This document shows, in pieces, positions 46,601 through 58,448 of a stretch of DNA of 64,000 nt; position 1 is the stretch's first letter; the number at the start of each line of letters is the position of its first letter. A model generated the notes under the pieces. It was not told the origin of the DNA, ran no database searches, and was given only the letters and a program-made list of their open reading frames with translations. Location of the stretch: positions 3,757,563 to 3,821,562 of the forward strand of contig RPFO01000026.1 of NCBI GenBank assembly GCA_009746045.1, in the 5' to 3' direction. The DNA comes from Mesostigma viride (Eukaryota > Streptophyta > Mesostigmatophyceae > Mesostigmatales > Mesostigmataceae). Position numbers and translations under genes: made by a program.

Positions 46601-47704
46601 CATCGTGGGCAGGGAACCAGGAGTGCAGGTTGCTAACAAATTCTGGCATGGCGGTGCGGACACGGAGATTCGGCTAGCAGACATCATTTACGCAGACGAC
46701 ACCACCCTCTTCGAGGACACTGAGCACGTGCAGACATGGCTTGACTGCCTGGCTCTCGAGGCCCGTGCAGTGGGGCTTGAGGTCAGCAAGAAGACAGAGG
46801 CCCTGGCGGTTGGGCTCACCAACCCAGCGCCGCCCCTCTATCTCCTAGACGGCTCTCGAGTCCTGTATCGGGACCGCGTTAAGCTGCTGGGCAGCCTGCT
46901 CCCTAGCTGCGAGGTTGATGTGGACCACCGCATCTCCCTCGCCTGGCACGCTTTACGCCAGTACCGGGCCCTGTGGCGCAAGCCCCTGGGCAAGATCGAG
47001 AAACAGGACCTGTTCAAGGTCCTCGTCCTTCCTGTTCTCACGTATGGCGCCGAGACGTGGACCCTCACCGCCGACCTGGCCCGCAAGCTGGACGGCGCGG
47101 TCACCAGCATGCTGCGTTCCATTTTCAGAGTAGGATATGCTGCTCATGTCCGCAATGAGGACCTGTACCAGGGCATGCCCTATATCACCAGCACAATTAA
47201 GCAACGCCGCCTGCAGCTAGTAGGGCACCTAGCTCGCACCAACCAGGTAGACACCTCACGTGGCCCCCCCGCAGGACTGCGACCAGCCCAGCCTGGCCGG
47301 CACCTCCTGACGTGGGCTGGGCCCAGTGATGTTAGACGCCGCAAGGCCCGCACCTTCAAGAACAGCTAGTAGAGGACATGGGGGGCCTAGGCCTCTCCGT
47401 GATTTGGAAGAAGATGATGGACAAGGCCAAGTGGGCCCAGGTCATAGAGGACAACGAGCCCCCCCCAGTGGGGAAGCGCCCGCGTGTGCAATCCCGTGGG
47501 AGGCACGCTAGATAGCTCCCCCTAGGGCAGCGTGCGGCTGCCTAGATAGATGTTGTAGTTAGAATGTTGTTAGATAGATGTAGTATGTAGCCAATGTAGA
47601 TAGATTAGACCGGTAGGAATGTGTGCACCCATCCATCCATCCATCGGGGTTAATGCTCCGTGACTCCCCAACGGGAGCACGAGTCTAATTAATTAATTAA
47701 TTAA
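43612..47704 (+). mobile_element. LINE-B: L1-like retrotransposon, ORF1 fragment and almost complete ORF2
   Basis: ORF1 C-part 43612-43947 (SLDDLLSPAQLVIKN, VLFINGQRTEA). ORF2 from ATG 44022 to stop 47515: basic N-leader, proline-rich stretch, APE endonuclease (IASFNVRTL, IAVLGVQEHRRT, GGVGLLCSP, HFLVMLLDANAT, VESDHRLVLARI), linker, RT (FRTMLYKNKGSPADPGNYRG, LVDFIKAFDSVF, GVWQGCVLSPYLF, YADDTTLF at 46689) and C-terminal region with VEDMGGLGLSVIWKKM. Three breaks: a shift in the C-run at about 44245-44310, one near 44540 in the endonuclease, one at about 47345 where AAAGAA has become AAGAA. The frame from 44583 to 47369 is open for 928 codons, so it is young. 3' end: CCATCC repeats, hairpin 47656-47683, TTAATT tail. 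Confidence 0.88.
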
Positions 47705-47760
47705 TGTGCTACATATACTCCCAACGGAGTTATGTTACAATTCAATTCAATTCAATTCAA
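47705..47760 (+). mobile_element. 55-bp solo retroposon 3' end
   Basis: GTGCTACATATACTCCCAAC, GGAGTTATGTTACAA, then (TTCAA)n. Only the terminal hairpin and tail are present, an extreme 5' truncation. Confidence 0.7.
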
Positions 47761-50700
47761 TGGGGACAGGACACAACCAAGTGCCACACCCCGTGGTGAA
47801 GGGGGAATGGTGGGGTGGTGCCTTCCGCAGTCCGCACTACTGCCTGTGAGCCCTCATACAGTCGACGAATGGCAGCAATAAACGCTGGTGGTACCCGATC
47901 CAGAGCTAGGATGGCCCAAAGAGCCTCCCATGCAGAGGACCGTGTCAAAGGCCTTGATATAGTCAACAAAAATGAAGACCAGCGGCAAACTGTCGGGGCA
48001 AAGGCGACGCACCTCCTCCATCAACCGGCGCGCGACAAACACAGCCATGAAAGTATAACGACCACGACGGAAACCCATCTGAGACTCACCCAGGTGTGGG
48101 TCCATGCAGCGCGGCGCGGAGCCTGTGCAGCATCATGCGCATGAAGACCTTCAGCGCGGCGCTCGATCTGGAGGCAGACACCCCGGTAGTTCCCGGGGTC
48201 AGCAGCAGAGCCCTTCTTGAACAGCATGACGCGGATGGCCGTCTGCCACTCAGCAGGCGGAGGCTCGTCAGAAAGCAGGACACGGTTGCAGAACGCTGGC
48301 TGCCAGCAGAAGATCCCTAACCGCCGGATCAGGGGTCTTCAGCAGCTCAGCAGAAAGGTGGCCGGCACCGACCGCTGCATCGTACCGCAATTATAAGCGA
48401 GCAATTAAGGGCGCCCGGCGTCCAATTCCTTCAAAGTGAAGGGGTGGACGACGTCGTCGGTGGCAAGGCAGCCCTCCTGCAAGGCGGGGACTTGGTAGTC
48501 CGCGGCCGAGGAGGGGGGCGCAGTGGTGGCGGCGGGGGTCCGGCAACCCCGAGGCGGGCGGCCGTCTCGGGGTTCACGAAGCGGCGGGGGGGGGCGCGAG
48601 CCCCACCGGTCAAGGAAACATTGTGGGCCAACCAGCGGTCAAGGCTGACCGGCGCCGTGCGGCCGTCCCGGCGTCCGGCCCGTGTGCGGCCATGCACCGG
48701 GGTGCGCTCCCGCCGGCTGCCGAGCCGGTCGAGGTGGTACCACATGTCCTTGCCCTGGTTGCGAGCTTGGCAGGCCTTGGCATCTGCGATGCACTGGGCC
48801 GCCTCCGCGTCCTGAGCGTGCTCGTAGGCCTCCACGAGGGCGGCCTTGAGCACCGGTTTCTGCAGCGGGTCCCGGTTACGCTCAAGAGGCGGTGCCGGGC
48901 GGCCAAGACCTTGGGGTCCTGGCGGTAGAGCGGGCCGGGGCGGCGGCGGGGCATGACCGGCAGGTGCCGGCCGGGCCGCCAGCGCCCAGCCAACGGGGCA
49001 CGTGGACCGCAAAGCCCGCAAAAATGGCGGCGTTGGGGGCACCCTTGTCCAGCTCGTCGACGTCCGCCCGGGCGTCCAGGGCCGACAGGTACTCCAGTCG
49101 GCATGCACCGGTTCCGCGCGTGCTCGGCGTCTGTCCAGTCCTCAGGATCTCCCCGGACCGGGCGTACTAGTAGCATGGACCAGTCAGGGCGGACCACTGG
49201 CCGGACGCGGCGCTCGGGGACGTGGAACCGGAGCCGAATGGTCGCGCGCACCAACCGGTGGTCAGAGCACACACGGGGGGCGTGTCAAACACTCGGGTAC
49301 GTGTCCAGAACCGAGGTGCACCTGGGCTGCCGTACCACCATGCACGTAGTCCAAACAGGCCTGACGGCCGTTAGGGCCACGAAAAGTGACCAAGTCCTGT
49401 GAGGGACGCACGTTGCAAGTGGCATTTGAGAGCAACCATCCCACTATCCCGCAAAAAGGCAGAAAACAGGGGAGTGCAGTTGTCGTTAGCAGCCGTGTCA
49501 GCAGGCGCAAAGCGACTGCCAGCAGTGCCCACGGGGATCGAGCGTGGCATTGGCGTCGAGCAGCATAACCAAAAAGCTAGTGGCGGGCCCGCGGAGTGAC
49601 CCCCTCAAGGCTATGCAAGGGCTCGAAGAACGTCTGGCGTTCCAACTCAGGTAGACCACTATGGGGTGCGTAGCCCACCCCCACCGTGCATGAGGTGGTG
49701 GTGTTTAGACCGCCCTTCGACGGAGGTGAAATGTGCTACCATAAGGCGTGGGGTTAGAAACTTAAGCGTGCTGAGGCTAGCAACTGCCAGCGGCGAACAC
49801 AAAAGACCAACACCACCTTGGCCTGACGTACCGCTGCCAGCGAAGTAAAACCGCCAGCCATCCGCCAGGCGATCAGTGCTCACCATGCCAAGTGGCACCT
49901 TGCGGCGATGCTCTTGTACGCCTAGAATAGATACACGATGGGCTATGCAGAAGGCAACGAGCTCTTCTACCCGATAGCTATGGCCGTCGTCTGCTAGTAA
50001 TGTGCGTGCATTGAAGGTGGCAAGGGCCAAGGATGCCTGCTGGCCCACCAGGGGAGAATGGCGATGGATGATGGGGGTGGATGCGGCGGGCCGGGGTGGA
50101 TGTGGGGGTGGAACAGCGGAAGGGGTGGAAACGGAGGGGATAGTGCTGTTCATCGCATTTATTTTGCCCTGCAAACCGGCGTAGGATGCGAGCCTGCCGG
50201 CTTGCTCGGGGTATTCTGGGGTGGGGCTGATTCCACAACGCCGAGGCGTAGTAGGTAATCTAGCAAACGTTGGGTTTTACGAATCTGACAGTTGACAGAT
50301 GAGGTTGTAGCCCGAAATACCGGCACCACCATGGCTATCACGCGACGGCTAGTAGGTCGCGAGGCATGGTAGTGGAACGGGACTGTTTAGAGGCTGTCCC
50401 CGAAGCCTGTTAGCCGCGAGCCGACGAGGAAGGTTGTCTACCTATACGGGCACCACCGGAGGCAGCACCTTTCCTGCTAGACACCTCACGAGACTCCGCT
50501 CCGGGGGTGTTAATCTGAACACCATTAATCTGGGCACCATCAAAGAATGCTGCAAAGGAGCCATCCTGAAGCAGATGCAACTTAAGGGGACGTGGCGCGC
50601 CGAATATTTTCCGCGCCAAAAAATTCGCGGTACCGTCCGTACGGTGTATAATGTGTGCCCGGACCGTTCAACCCTCGCGGAGGTGGCCATGGCGGCATGC

Positions 50701-53700
50701 CTTTATGCAATATTAATCGATATGGCACGTAAACAGCTAGAAAAAATGCTTGAATTTCGCAGAAGATTAGTTGATGACCTCATGTCATGGCGGAAAGTTT
50801 ACGGTTTGCAATATCGCTAATTTCTCGAACGGCTACGGGCGCGGGGGTCCAGGATATAATTTCTCTTGCGGATCTGAAATTTAATGCAGGTTTACGGCAG
50901 CTATTGTGAGGCAACGTAGGCTCTAAAGAGCGATTATGAAGCTAACTTAATGGTGTTGTCGAGTTTGTGCCGAAGCTTCCCGGTTTCTTTTACATTTCCG
51001 GCATTCAAGGTAAGAACCTACGCAGGCCTGCGCATGTCGCCTTCGACGTATTCACGGAAGGCGCACCTTCCTTGTTCGCCTGATCAATGGATGATGTCTT
51101 TTATTGTTCGAGCTTGCGTGCCAGTTTATGCATGAAACATTTCCACGCAGGCAGGTGCAATAACGTCGGCCTTTCGCCTTTTTTTCGGGCAGTTTCCCTG
51201 CAGGAAGCGCTCCATTCCTTTCGGTTGCATCGTCAGATTCCTAGCAATTTCGTACAATTTCGTGTAGTTTGTGGCTGGCATGCTTAAGGCGCCGAGGTCA
51301 AGTTGTTGGTAATGTGTTGACATTTGTTTTCCATAATCCTTTGGACATGAGCTTGCTCAGACGCTTTGTTATGTGCCGGATCTGACACGCCTGTTTTAGT
51401 AAAGACATCCGGCATGTGCCTAGAGGCTAACAAGCTGGCATCAGCTTCTTAGCAAATTGCCATATTGGAAAGGAAGGTGAGAGTGGTTCTTTTGCTGGCC
51501 ATACTGCATGAGTGGCATTGCATTAGATAGGTGTTTTTATTGCTTTCCTTGAGCTATAACCATTAAGACTTCCCTGCTATGTGTGCAGCAAGGCAAGCTG
51601 GATAGGATGTGAATGCATGGCAGACAGCATGTATGATTTGCTGCCAAGTTTGCAGGCTGCAGTTGCCTCTATTGCTTGGGCAGTCTTTCTAAGGTTTTTA
51701 CACGTATACTTGCTGAGTTCTTGGCATAAATTTACATGGTAACCTTGGGCTGAGCATCGTGTATGCTCTCTTGGTGCGTGTATGCCTAGCGAAGGTGTTG
51801 CTATGCGCACGCTGGCAAGGCTGGCCATGCTGAGGGCAGGGGAGGGCAGATGAGGTGCCTAGCCTTTTCTTATGTTGTGTGATCGAGTTGGGCATGTTTT
51901 TTGGCTTCTTGGATGGAAAACATGCTGTCTAGGTGGCCTTATACACAGAAAAACCTCATTTAGCGTATGTTCAGGTTTTAGCACGCAAAACCTTATAACT
52001 TGAGCTAGACTTGTCGGAATGACCTGGGACTTGGACCACTGCTGTCCCCCTGTTAGCCGGATTTTCGCTTGATTTTGTGGCCTTATCTGTAGTGTTTATG
52101 ATATGTTTATTCCCAATGTCCGGTAAAAAAAGACCTGTTTTGCGGGAAAATTAATAACTGTTCAAGGTTTTGCCATTTCCATGATGTAAATAGCTCAGCA
52201 AGCTACACACTCAGGGAACTACAAATGGTTGATTTTTGGTTGCCAACAAATGTGTGCATTGGCTGGGGCATACCCAGCCCTAATTAGCGTCTTTTTCTAT
52301 TTATAGCGCAATATTGGCGTATACTTGGGGGTAGTACCCCCAACAAGTGCATGGACAAGTCACAAGAGATGTTATTTAGTGCCCGCAATCATATTTCAGC
52401 ATTGTGCAAATGAATTTCAAGTGTTATTACCATAGTTCAATTTTTAAGGGTTTTGGGGTGCCACCTCCCCTTAATGCGCTTATACCCTTGGTCGATCTCG
52501 AGCTAATTCCTGGTCTCCTATCTAGACGATGGTGCTGTTCCACATGCACCGCGCTCCTCGCCTTCACTTGAGCCGCCGTGTATAGTCCTCGTCGAGGCTG
52601 AAGTCGTCGGGCTGGAGCAGACGACGTGCTCCCAGCACGAGGCGTTTGTCGTGCATGGAGGCCATGGTGACGACGATCCAGGCCCAGAGGGCCTGGCATG
52701 CAGCCGAATGGCTCGTTCAATGACAACACGGTTCTGGAGCTGCATCTTCCCCAGAAACGCTGGGCCGCGCAGCTCCTCGGCAAGTGAGTGTGCTGTCTCG
52801 TGTGCTGCCGCGCCTTTCTGGAAGCCTTTGATTACCATATTGCGTTGGCGTTGCTGCACTGCATTCTGGGTGCATGACCGCAGCGGTAGCTGCAGACTTG
52901 GCCGCCAGTTGAACGATGGTGGTCAACTGCTTGCCGGTGACGTCGGCAAACCTGGTAGTTTTGGCGGCCGGGGCTGCCATGGCTTTCTTCAGCTCCAGCA
53001 ATTGTGCCATCGCAGCTGCAGACGCCTCCGTCAGGACCTTGATGTCGCCCTGCACGGTCGAAAAAGACTGTGCGAGGTCCTGCAGCTGCACGGTAATTAA
53101 CATCGGTCGCGGGGGCTGGCCTGGCGATGGTCGTCGCCGGCAGCTCGACAAGTTCAGGGCAGCACGAAATAAGACAGGCAAGCCGACGCTGGCGCGCATC
53201 CCAACCAGACCACTCATCCGAAGGAAGCGTCCATAACCTGGCCGCTCTTTATAGGGTGGCGAATCGGGGCGTCGTTGTCGTTGCGGAGCTCAGTTCAGCA
53301 CGCTTGTCACCGAACAGCGACGTCGTTGTAGGCGAGTAAGGTATCGATGTCTGCCAGGCTCAAACGCTGGCCTGGCAATGATGTAGAATGAGGAAGAAAT
53401 GGAGTCCGGCACGGAGGTTTTAGCCGCTATCGGAGTTGCTTCCGAAGTTGCTTCCGAAGTCTTGGTTCGCTTGTTTAATAGCGGCGTTCTTGGCGATGAC
53501 AAATATGTCGTGGGCGATTTTGCTTGCAGCAATCTGGGCATCAATAGTAAAATCGGCCGCAAGAGCTGAAGACGATGCGGGGACCTCCATAGCTATACGT
53601 TTAATAGCACCCGGACGAGGGCAGGGGGCGCAGGCACACTGATCACGTGCGGGGAGCCGCCATAATGTGCAGAAAAATAGCGAGATCTGCTGGGCATGCA

Positions 53701-53880
53701 GGCCGCTGGCGATAAGTTGCGAAATCCTGGGCGATGGCTGCCAAAAATTATTAGATCAGCGTGTTCGTCATCAAAAGGCGAGTCTATTGCAATTTACCCG
53801 ACCAAATTTCATGCCCGGAGTCAAAAGTTATGAGCATTCTCGGCATCCATAGCTCGGCACACTGCAGTAAACCGTCAACC
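47761..53880 (-). pseudogene. LINE-A-type copy 2, decayed, split by a TTAA element
   Basis: Minus strand. RT N-half 47761-48210, the linker missing from LINE-A (48211-49560), endonuclease 49560-50160, ORF1 C-end 50410-50581; then the insertion 50586-52470; ORF1 continues 52475-53600 and the 5' UTR to about 53880. The 3' half of the RT and the 3' tail are absent. Many small insertions relative to LINE-A are self-complementary 4-mers. Confidence 0.85.
50586..52470. mobile_element. 1.9-kb non-autonomous element with TTAA target duplication
   Basis: Flanked by TTAA at 50582-50585 and 52471-52474; the uninterrupted LINE-A reads AACTTAATGCGC here, with a single TTAA. Termini GGGGACGTGGCGC (left) and GGGGAGGTGGCAC (right, other strand) form a 13-bp imperfect inverted repeat. 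No transposase frame. TTAA specificity suggests piggyBac or Kolobok type, and the ends differ from the element at 37744. Confidence 0.82.
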
Positions 53881-53884
53881 GCGC

Positions 53885-54985
53885 ACGTCACCGTAAATGG
53901 ATGTAGTTCATGTCAGGTTTACCCAGCTTTCTAGGAATGTCCTTGGGGCCAGGCCAGGTCAGGATGTGCCGCCCTGACCATGCAGTTGGCCAAACCGCCA
54001 TGGGGGCCGGCCAGACCAAGGGCGGTACCTGACTGGTGCGAGCAAGATGTCCTACAAATGCTATCCTCGTACGCTGCCTAATCTCGTCCGAAATGCGAGG
54101 CATACCCTGATACAAAGACTCTAATGACCTATGCGTGGAAATTAACCCTACATTCAGGACCTGTCGGAGCATCCTGTAAAACGTGCCGTCTAGCTTGGCG
54201 GCCCGTGTGTCGGTGAGTGTCCATGCCTCGGCGCCATACGGAAGTGCTCACCGTGAGGACGACTACCTTGAAGAGCATGCACTATGGGATGACGCGCCAC
54301 GGGTTAGCCATGCATGGATGACGGCGGAGCTCATAACTTTCACGTTTGGGCACCAAATTCGGCTGTGAATATCACAATCGCTTCGTCTTTCTAAGACGCA
54401 CACGCTGATATAATTTTCCGAAGCTATTACGCAATACACGGCGAGCAAACGCTCCTCCGCGCAACGCAGCCTGGCGGCTGCGCTCAGCCCTGAAAATACG
54501 TCTGCAGCAAACTGTTGCAGGGCAAAGGCGACGCACCTCCTCCATCACACAGGCGCGCGACAAACACAGCCATGACAGTGTTACGACCACGACGGAATTA
54601 AACCCATATATAGCTGAGACTCACCCAGGTGGGGGTCCAGCGCGGCGCGGAGCCGGTGCAGCATCGATCATGCGCATGAAGACCTTCAGCGCGGCACTCC
54701 GGAGGCAGACACCCCGATAGTGACCGGGGTCAGAAGCAGAGCCCTTCTTGTACAGCATGACGCGGATGGCCGTCTGCCAGTCAGCAGGCGGAGGCTCATC
54801 AGAGAGCAGGACACGGTTGCAGAACGCCAGCGCAGAAGCTCCCTCACCGCAAGGTCAGGGGCCCCTTCAGTAACTCAGCCGAAAGGTGGTCGGCACCGAC
54901 CGCTGCGTCGTACCGCAGGCGAGCAAGGGCGCCGTCCAATTCCTTCAAAGTGATTTCAAGGGGTGGACGGCGCCGTCGGTGGCAA
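53885..54985 (-). pseudogene. Two further LINE ORF2 fragments and a shared repeat
   Basis: 53885-54295: RT C-terminal part (LRQVLNV, RIAFVGHLARTSQV) with frameshifts. 54300-54450: reverse copy of the repeat at 18115-18245. 54500-54985: RT N-terminal part, containing ITLKELDGALARLRYDAAVG and ending near a poly-T boundary at about 54985. Confidence 0.75.
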
Positions 54986-55024
54986 GGCAGGAGGGGATTC
55001 ATAAGTGTTTGCTCAATTTCATAA

Positions 55025-56140
55025 ATTTTACTCAATTTTTCCACATGTGATTAAATCCTTATATTTGTCAATAAAGCAGGGGTCATCCAGCCTTCAGACC
55101 ATGAAAATAGACCACCCACAAAAATTGGGCTCATTCTGAGCTCAAATGGTGACATTTGACCGCATACATGTGCAGTTTTTCGTCATTTTCCCCCTTTTCT
55201 TACATGAAACAAATATGAATAGTGAACAAATGAACTCATATCAGGCTGGATTCTTGCAGGCAGCATTTATACCATGAAAATAGACCACCCACAAAAATTG
55301 GGCTCATTCTGAGCTCAAATGGTGACATGTGACAGCATACATGTGCAGTTTTTCGTCATTTTCCCCCTTTTCTTACATGAAACAAATATGAACAGTGGAC
55401 AAATGAACTCGTATCAGGCTGGGTTCTTGCAGGCAGCATCTAGACCATGAAAATAGACCACCCACAAAAATTGGGCTCATTCTGAGCTCAAATGGTGACA
55501 TGTGACAGCATACATGTGCAGTTTTTCGTCATTTTCCCCCTTTTCTTACATGAAACAAATATGAACAGTGGACAAATGAACTCGTATCAGGCTGGAAACT
55601 TGCAGGCAGCATCTAGACCATGAAAATAGACCACCCACAAAAATTGGGCTCATTCTGAGCTCAAATGGTGACATGTGACAGCATACATGTGCAGTTTTTC
55701 GTCATTTTCCCCCTTTTCTTACATGAAACAAATATGAACAGTGAACAAATGAACTCATATCAGGCTGGGTTCTTGCAGGCAGCATCTAGACCATGAAAAT
55801 AGACCACCCACAAAAATTGGGCTCATTCTGAGCTCAAATGGTGACATGTGACCGCATACATGTGCAGTTTTTCGTCATTTGAAATCCCCCTTTTCTTACA
55901 TGAAACAAATATGAATAGTGAACAAATGAACTCATATCAGGCTGGATTCTTGCAGGCAGCATCTAGACCATGAAAATAGACCACCCACAAAAATTGGGCT
56001 CATTCTGAGCTCAAATGGTGACATTTGACCGCATACATGTGCAGTTTTTCGTCATTTTCCCCCTTTTCTTACATGAAACAAATATGAACAGTGAACAAAT
56101 GAACTCATTTCAGGCTGGATTCTTGCAGGCAGCTCGGTTC
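55025..56140. repeat. 173-bp satellite, about 6.4 monomers
   Basis: ACCATGAAAATAGACC starts at 55098, 55271, 55444, 55617, 55790 and 55967; the fifth interval is 177 bp because of a GAAA insertion near 55880. Monomers are over 95% alike by eye. Each holds GGGCTCATTCTGAGCTC, an inverted repeat. Confidence 0.97.
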
Positions 56141-56734
56141 TAAAACTGGTTACGATTTGTAGTTACGAGTAAAACTGGTAACTAGAAATAGGTACCAGTA
56201 CCATGCATACTTATATTATAGGTGACCATGCATACTTGGCTGTATCTGAGAGAGCGCGCCTCGATGGCAGGAAAACGAATAAACTGGATCTGATGCTAAA
56301 CTTCGGCTCTAGACGCTTGTCATAGATCCTGGTACGCCACCCACGGCGATTGTGGGTAATGTTGAGATCAAGGTAATTGCATGAATCGCCAGAAGAAGTA
56401 AGCTTGAGCGTTGCGAGGCTTGCGAGTTGCGGATAAATACCTGGTCTCACGGGAGCTTCATCCAGATGAGCATGGAAGCTAGTAGGGTTGTCCATGGAAA
56501 TGACATCATCAGTATATCTATACAGGTTGATATCTACAGGTGTGCCGGCACAAAACGTTTTAGTGTCTGTTTATCCCAAGGTTGCAGCGATAAGTTGTTC
56601 CCTGAAGTCGAGCTCCAATGTATACAGATACAAGTTGGCTAATAGCCCGGCGCAACTTGTCCCCATATATATGTAGGAATGCCAATCGTTTGCTTGTAAA
56701 CCTGACCTGCAAATGAGATAAACGTATTGTCGAC

Positions 56735-56761
56735 TTCTGGCCTGCGCTGGTTGTCTCCTTG
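56735..56761 (+). mobile_element. 27-bp mini-insertion with 11-bp target duplication
   Basis: TTCTGGCCTGCGCTGG then TTGTCTCCTTG, flanked by GTATTGTCGAC at 56724-56734 and 56762-56772. The intact Penelope-like ORF has this codon stretch (LVDNTF) once, without the insert. Confidence 0.9.
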
Positions 56762-56946
56762 GTATTGTCGACGAGAAACTTGATCCACTGCTTGAGACGA
56801 CTAGCTGTGACGTGCTTGGTGCTAGCTGTTGGTGTAACCTTGCGCACTTCCTCAGCGGTAAGCCATGTCGCGATGGTTTTCTTTTGAGCCTGAACGAGCA
56901 TGGTAGGGCTAGACTGCAGAGGTCTGCATCGTCGTGCATAGAGGCG

Positions 56947-56961
56947 TGGTTGTCTCCTTGA
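56947..56961 (+). mobile_element. 15-bp mini-insertion with 8-bp target duplication
   Basis: TGGTTGTCTCCTTGA flanked by TAGAGGCG at 56939-56946 and 56962-56969, in the same decayed ORF. It is a still shorter form of the 27-bp insert sharing the same 3' end. Confidence 0.8.
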
Positions 56962-57640
56962 TAGAGGCGATCAATAAGTTTTCCCAGCCGCTGGGTCAAG
57001 TCTTGGAGATCTATAGTGTGGTGTACGAAGTGGTAAAATCATAAGTATCAAGCTGTTCACCGGAGATCTTTTCTGTATCGAAGTCTGACCTGGTACGGCT
57101 AAAGAATTGTAGAACCTGGAAAGAGTTTATGACAATCTGGACAGCTGCCTGGGCTTTTGACACCAGCCCGCGCCAAAGTGCTTTGCCATAAAGTGTCGGC
57201 GTCAGGGAGCAATTGATTGATTGTGCGTAACAAATCTGGACACTTAGACTGCGGTTTAAGGGGGGCTTTATGTGAGGCAGAAATTCCCCTGACCTCAAGC
57301 GGGGTCTTATGGACTTAATAAGTAAGAAATAAAAATATGGAAGAGTTGGGGCTGTGGGGGGCAGCTGGCGCAGTAGCATTATTACGTGGATTGCGGTGAT
57401 TGCTAGCATTAGTTAACTGCCCATGGCCAGGGGCACGGCTAGGAGCGGCTGCACGCTTCTTTTTAGACGGTGTCCACACCTTGATGGCGTGGTCCCGAAG
57501 GAAACGTGTGCGGGAGTCAATAAGGGCTGTAGCTGTCCGAGGTTCGAGGGTGTATGTGGCGCTAGCGGCTAGCTGCGTTTGGAGTAACGTGAGGTAGTGT
57601 TTTTTGCATATGAATGCAAAGTCGGGTAAAATTGGCTCTT

Positions 57641-58448
57641 TTTTAGCAAATTTAGCAAATTAGCAAATTAGCGGAAGGCGGGGGCCGAGATTAATTAAGA
57701 GGTACCTTGAAATTAAATAAGACGCATACCTCTATCGAGATATATGTTTGGAGGCGAGTTTGTATTGGCGTTAATTTGTAGTATTGTACGACAACTGTCA
57801 AGGGTGACGGAAAGTAATGAAATCGCGGATACTTTCTAGATCGATTGCGCATTCGACGGTTACAAGGCAGAGCCGCGGTTGAAAGTATACTGTACGTGGG
57901 GGGGGACGGTGTTACAACGGGGGGGGGACGCATTTATGGGGGGGGGGACGGTGTTACAACGGGGGGGGAACGCACTTATGGGGGGGGGGAACGGTGTTAT
58001 CGGGGAAATTAGCCAATTATGGACCAAAGAGGTGACAGGGGAAATGAGTATTAGCGAATCCTTAATGGGGGGAACGGTGTTACACCGGGGGGGAGTCGCA
58101 GTTGTCAGTTTCAAACCGAATATCTATTGGACCGTAGTTCTAGGACATTGTAGATGGCGATTAGTTCGGCACTTCCGGGCGTCAGGCCCAGTAAGGTCCA
58201 GGTGGAGGTTTTGACACCTTGCAATCACAGAATAGCGGTTACAGGGATATCATTTAATGGAAATGGCCGACACGTTGGAAACTGATTGCGGTTACGAACC
58301 TTACGTCGTGTGTGATTGGCTGGCTACTAACGGGGCACGAAGACCAAAGGCAGAAGGAGCGGCCACGCGTCACGATTCATGTGATTGACAGGATACACGC
58401 GAAATAGGTGTGTGAACGAAGGGACAAAAGAAACGAAAGCCCGGGACC
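57641..58448. other. Upstream flank of the HUH gene with G-run repeats
   Basis: 57896-58100 holds four imperfect repeats of GGGGGGGGACGGTGTTACA or GGGAACGCACTTATGG. 57633-57672 has AGCAAATTAGCAAATTAGC. Probably part of the transposon encoding the HUH protein, but no terminus could be fixed. Confidence 0.4.

Larger units (their letters stand above)
56205..57640 (-). pseudogene. Decayed Penelope-like reverse transcriptase copy
   Basis: Minus-strand pieces match the intact ORF at 15015-17042 in order: FAFICKKHYLTLL (57610), IDSRTRFLRDHAIKVW, HKTPLEVRGISASHKAPL, YDFTTSYTTL (57030), FLVDNT (56770), TLKLTSSGDSCNYLDLNITH (56370). Many frameshifts and internal losses; contains the two mini-insertions at 56735 and 56947. 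Confidence 0.85.

Noticed and set aside
50586-50820. Protein frame ending YGLQYR across the LINE/insertion border
   Set aside because: The frame crosses the TTAA insertion boundary, so it joins two unrelated sequences.
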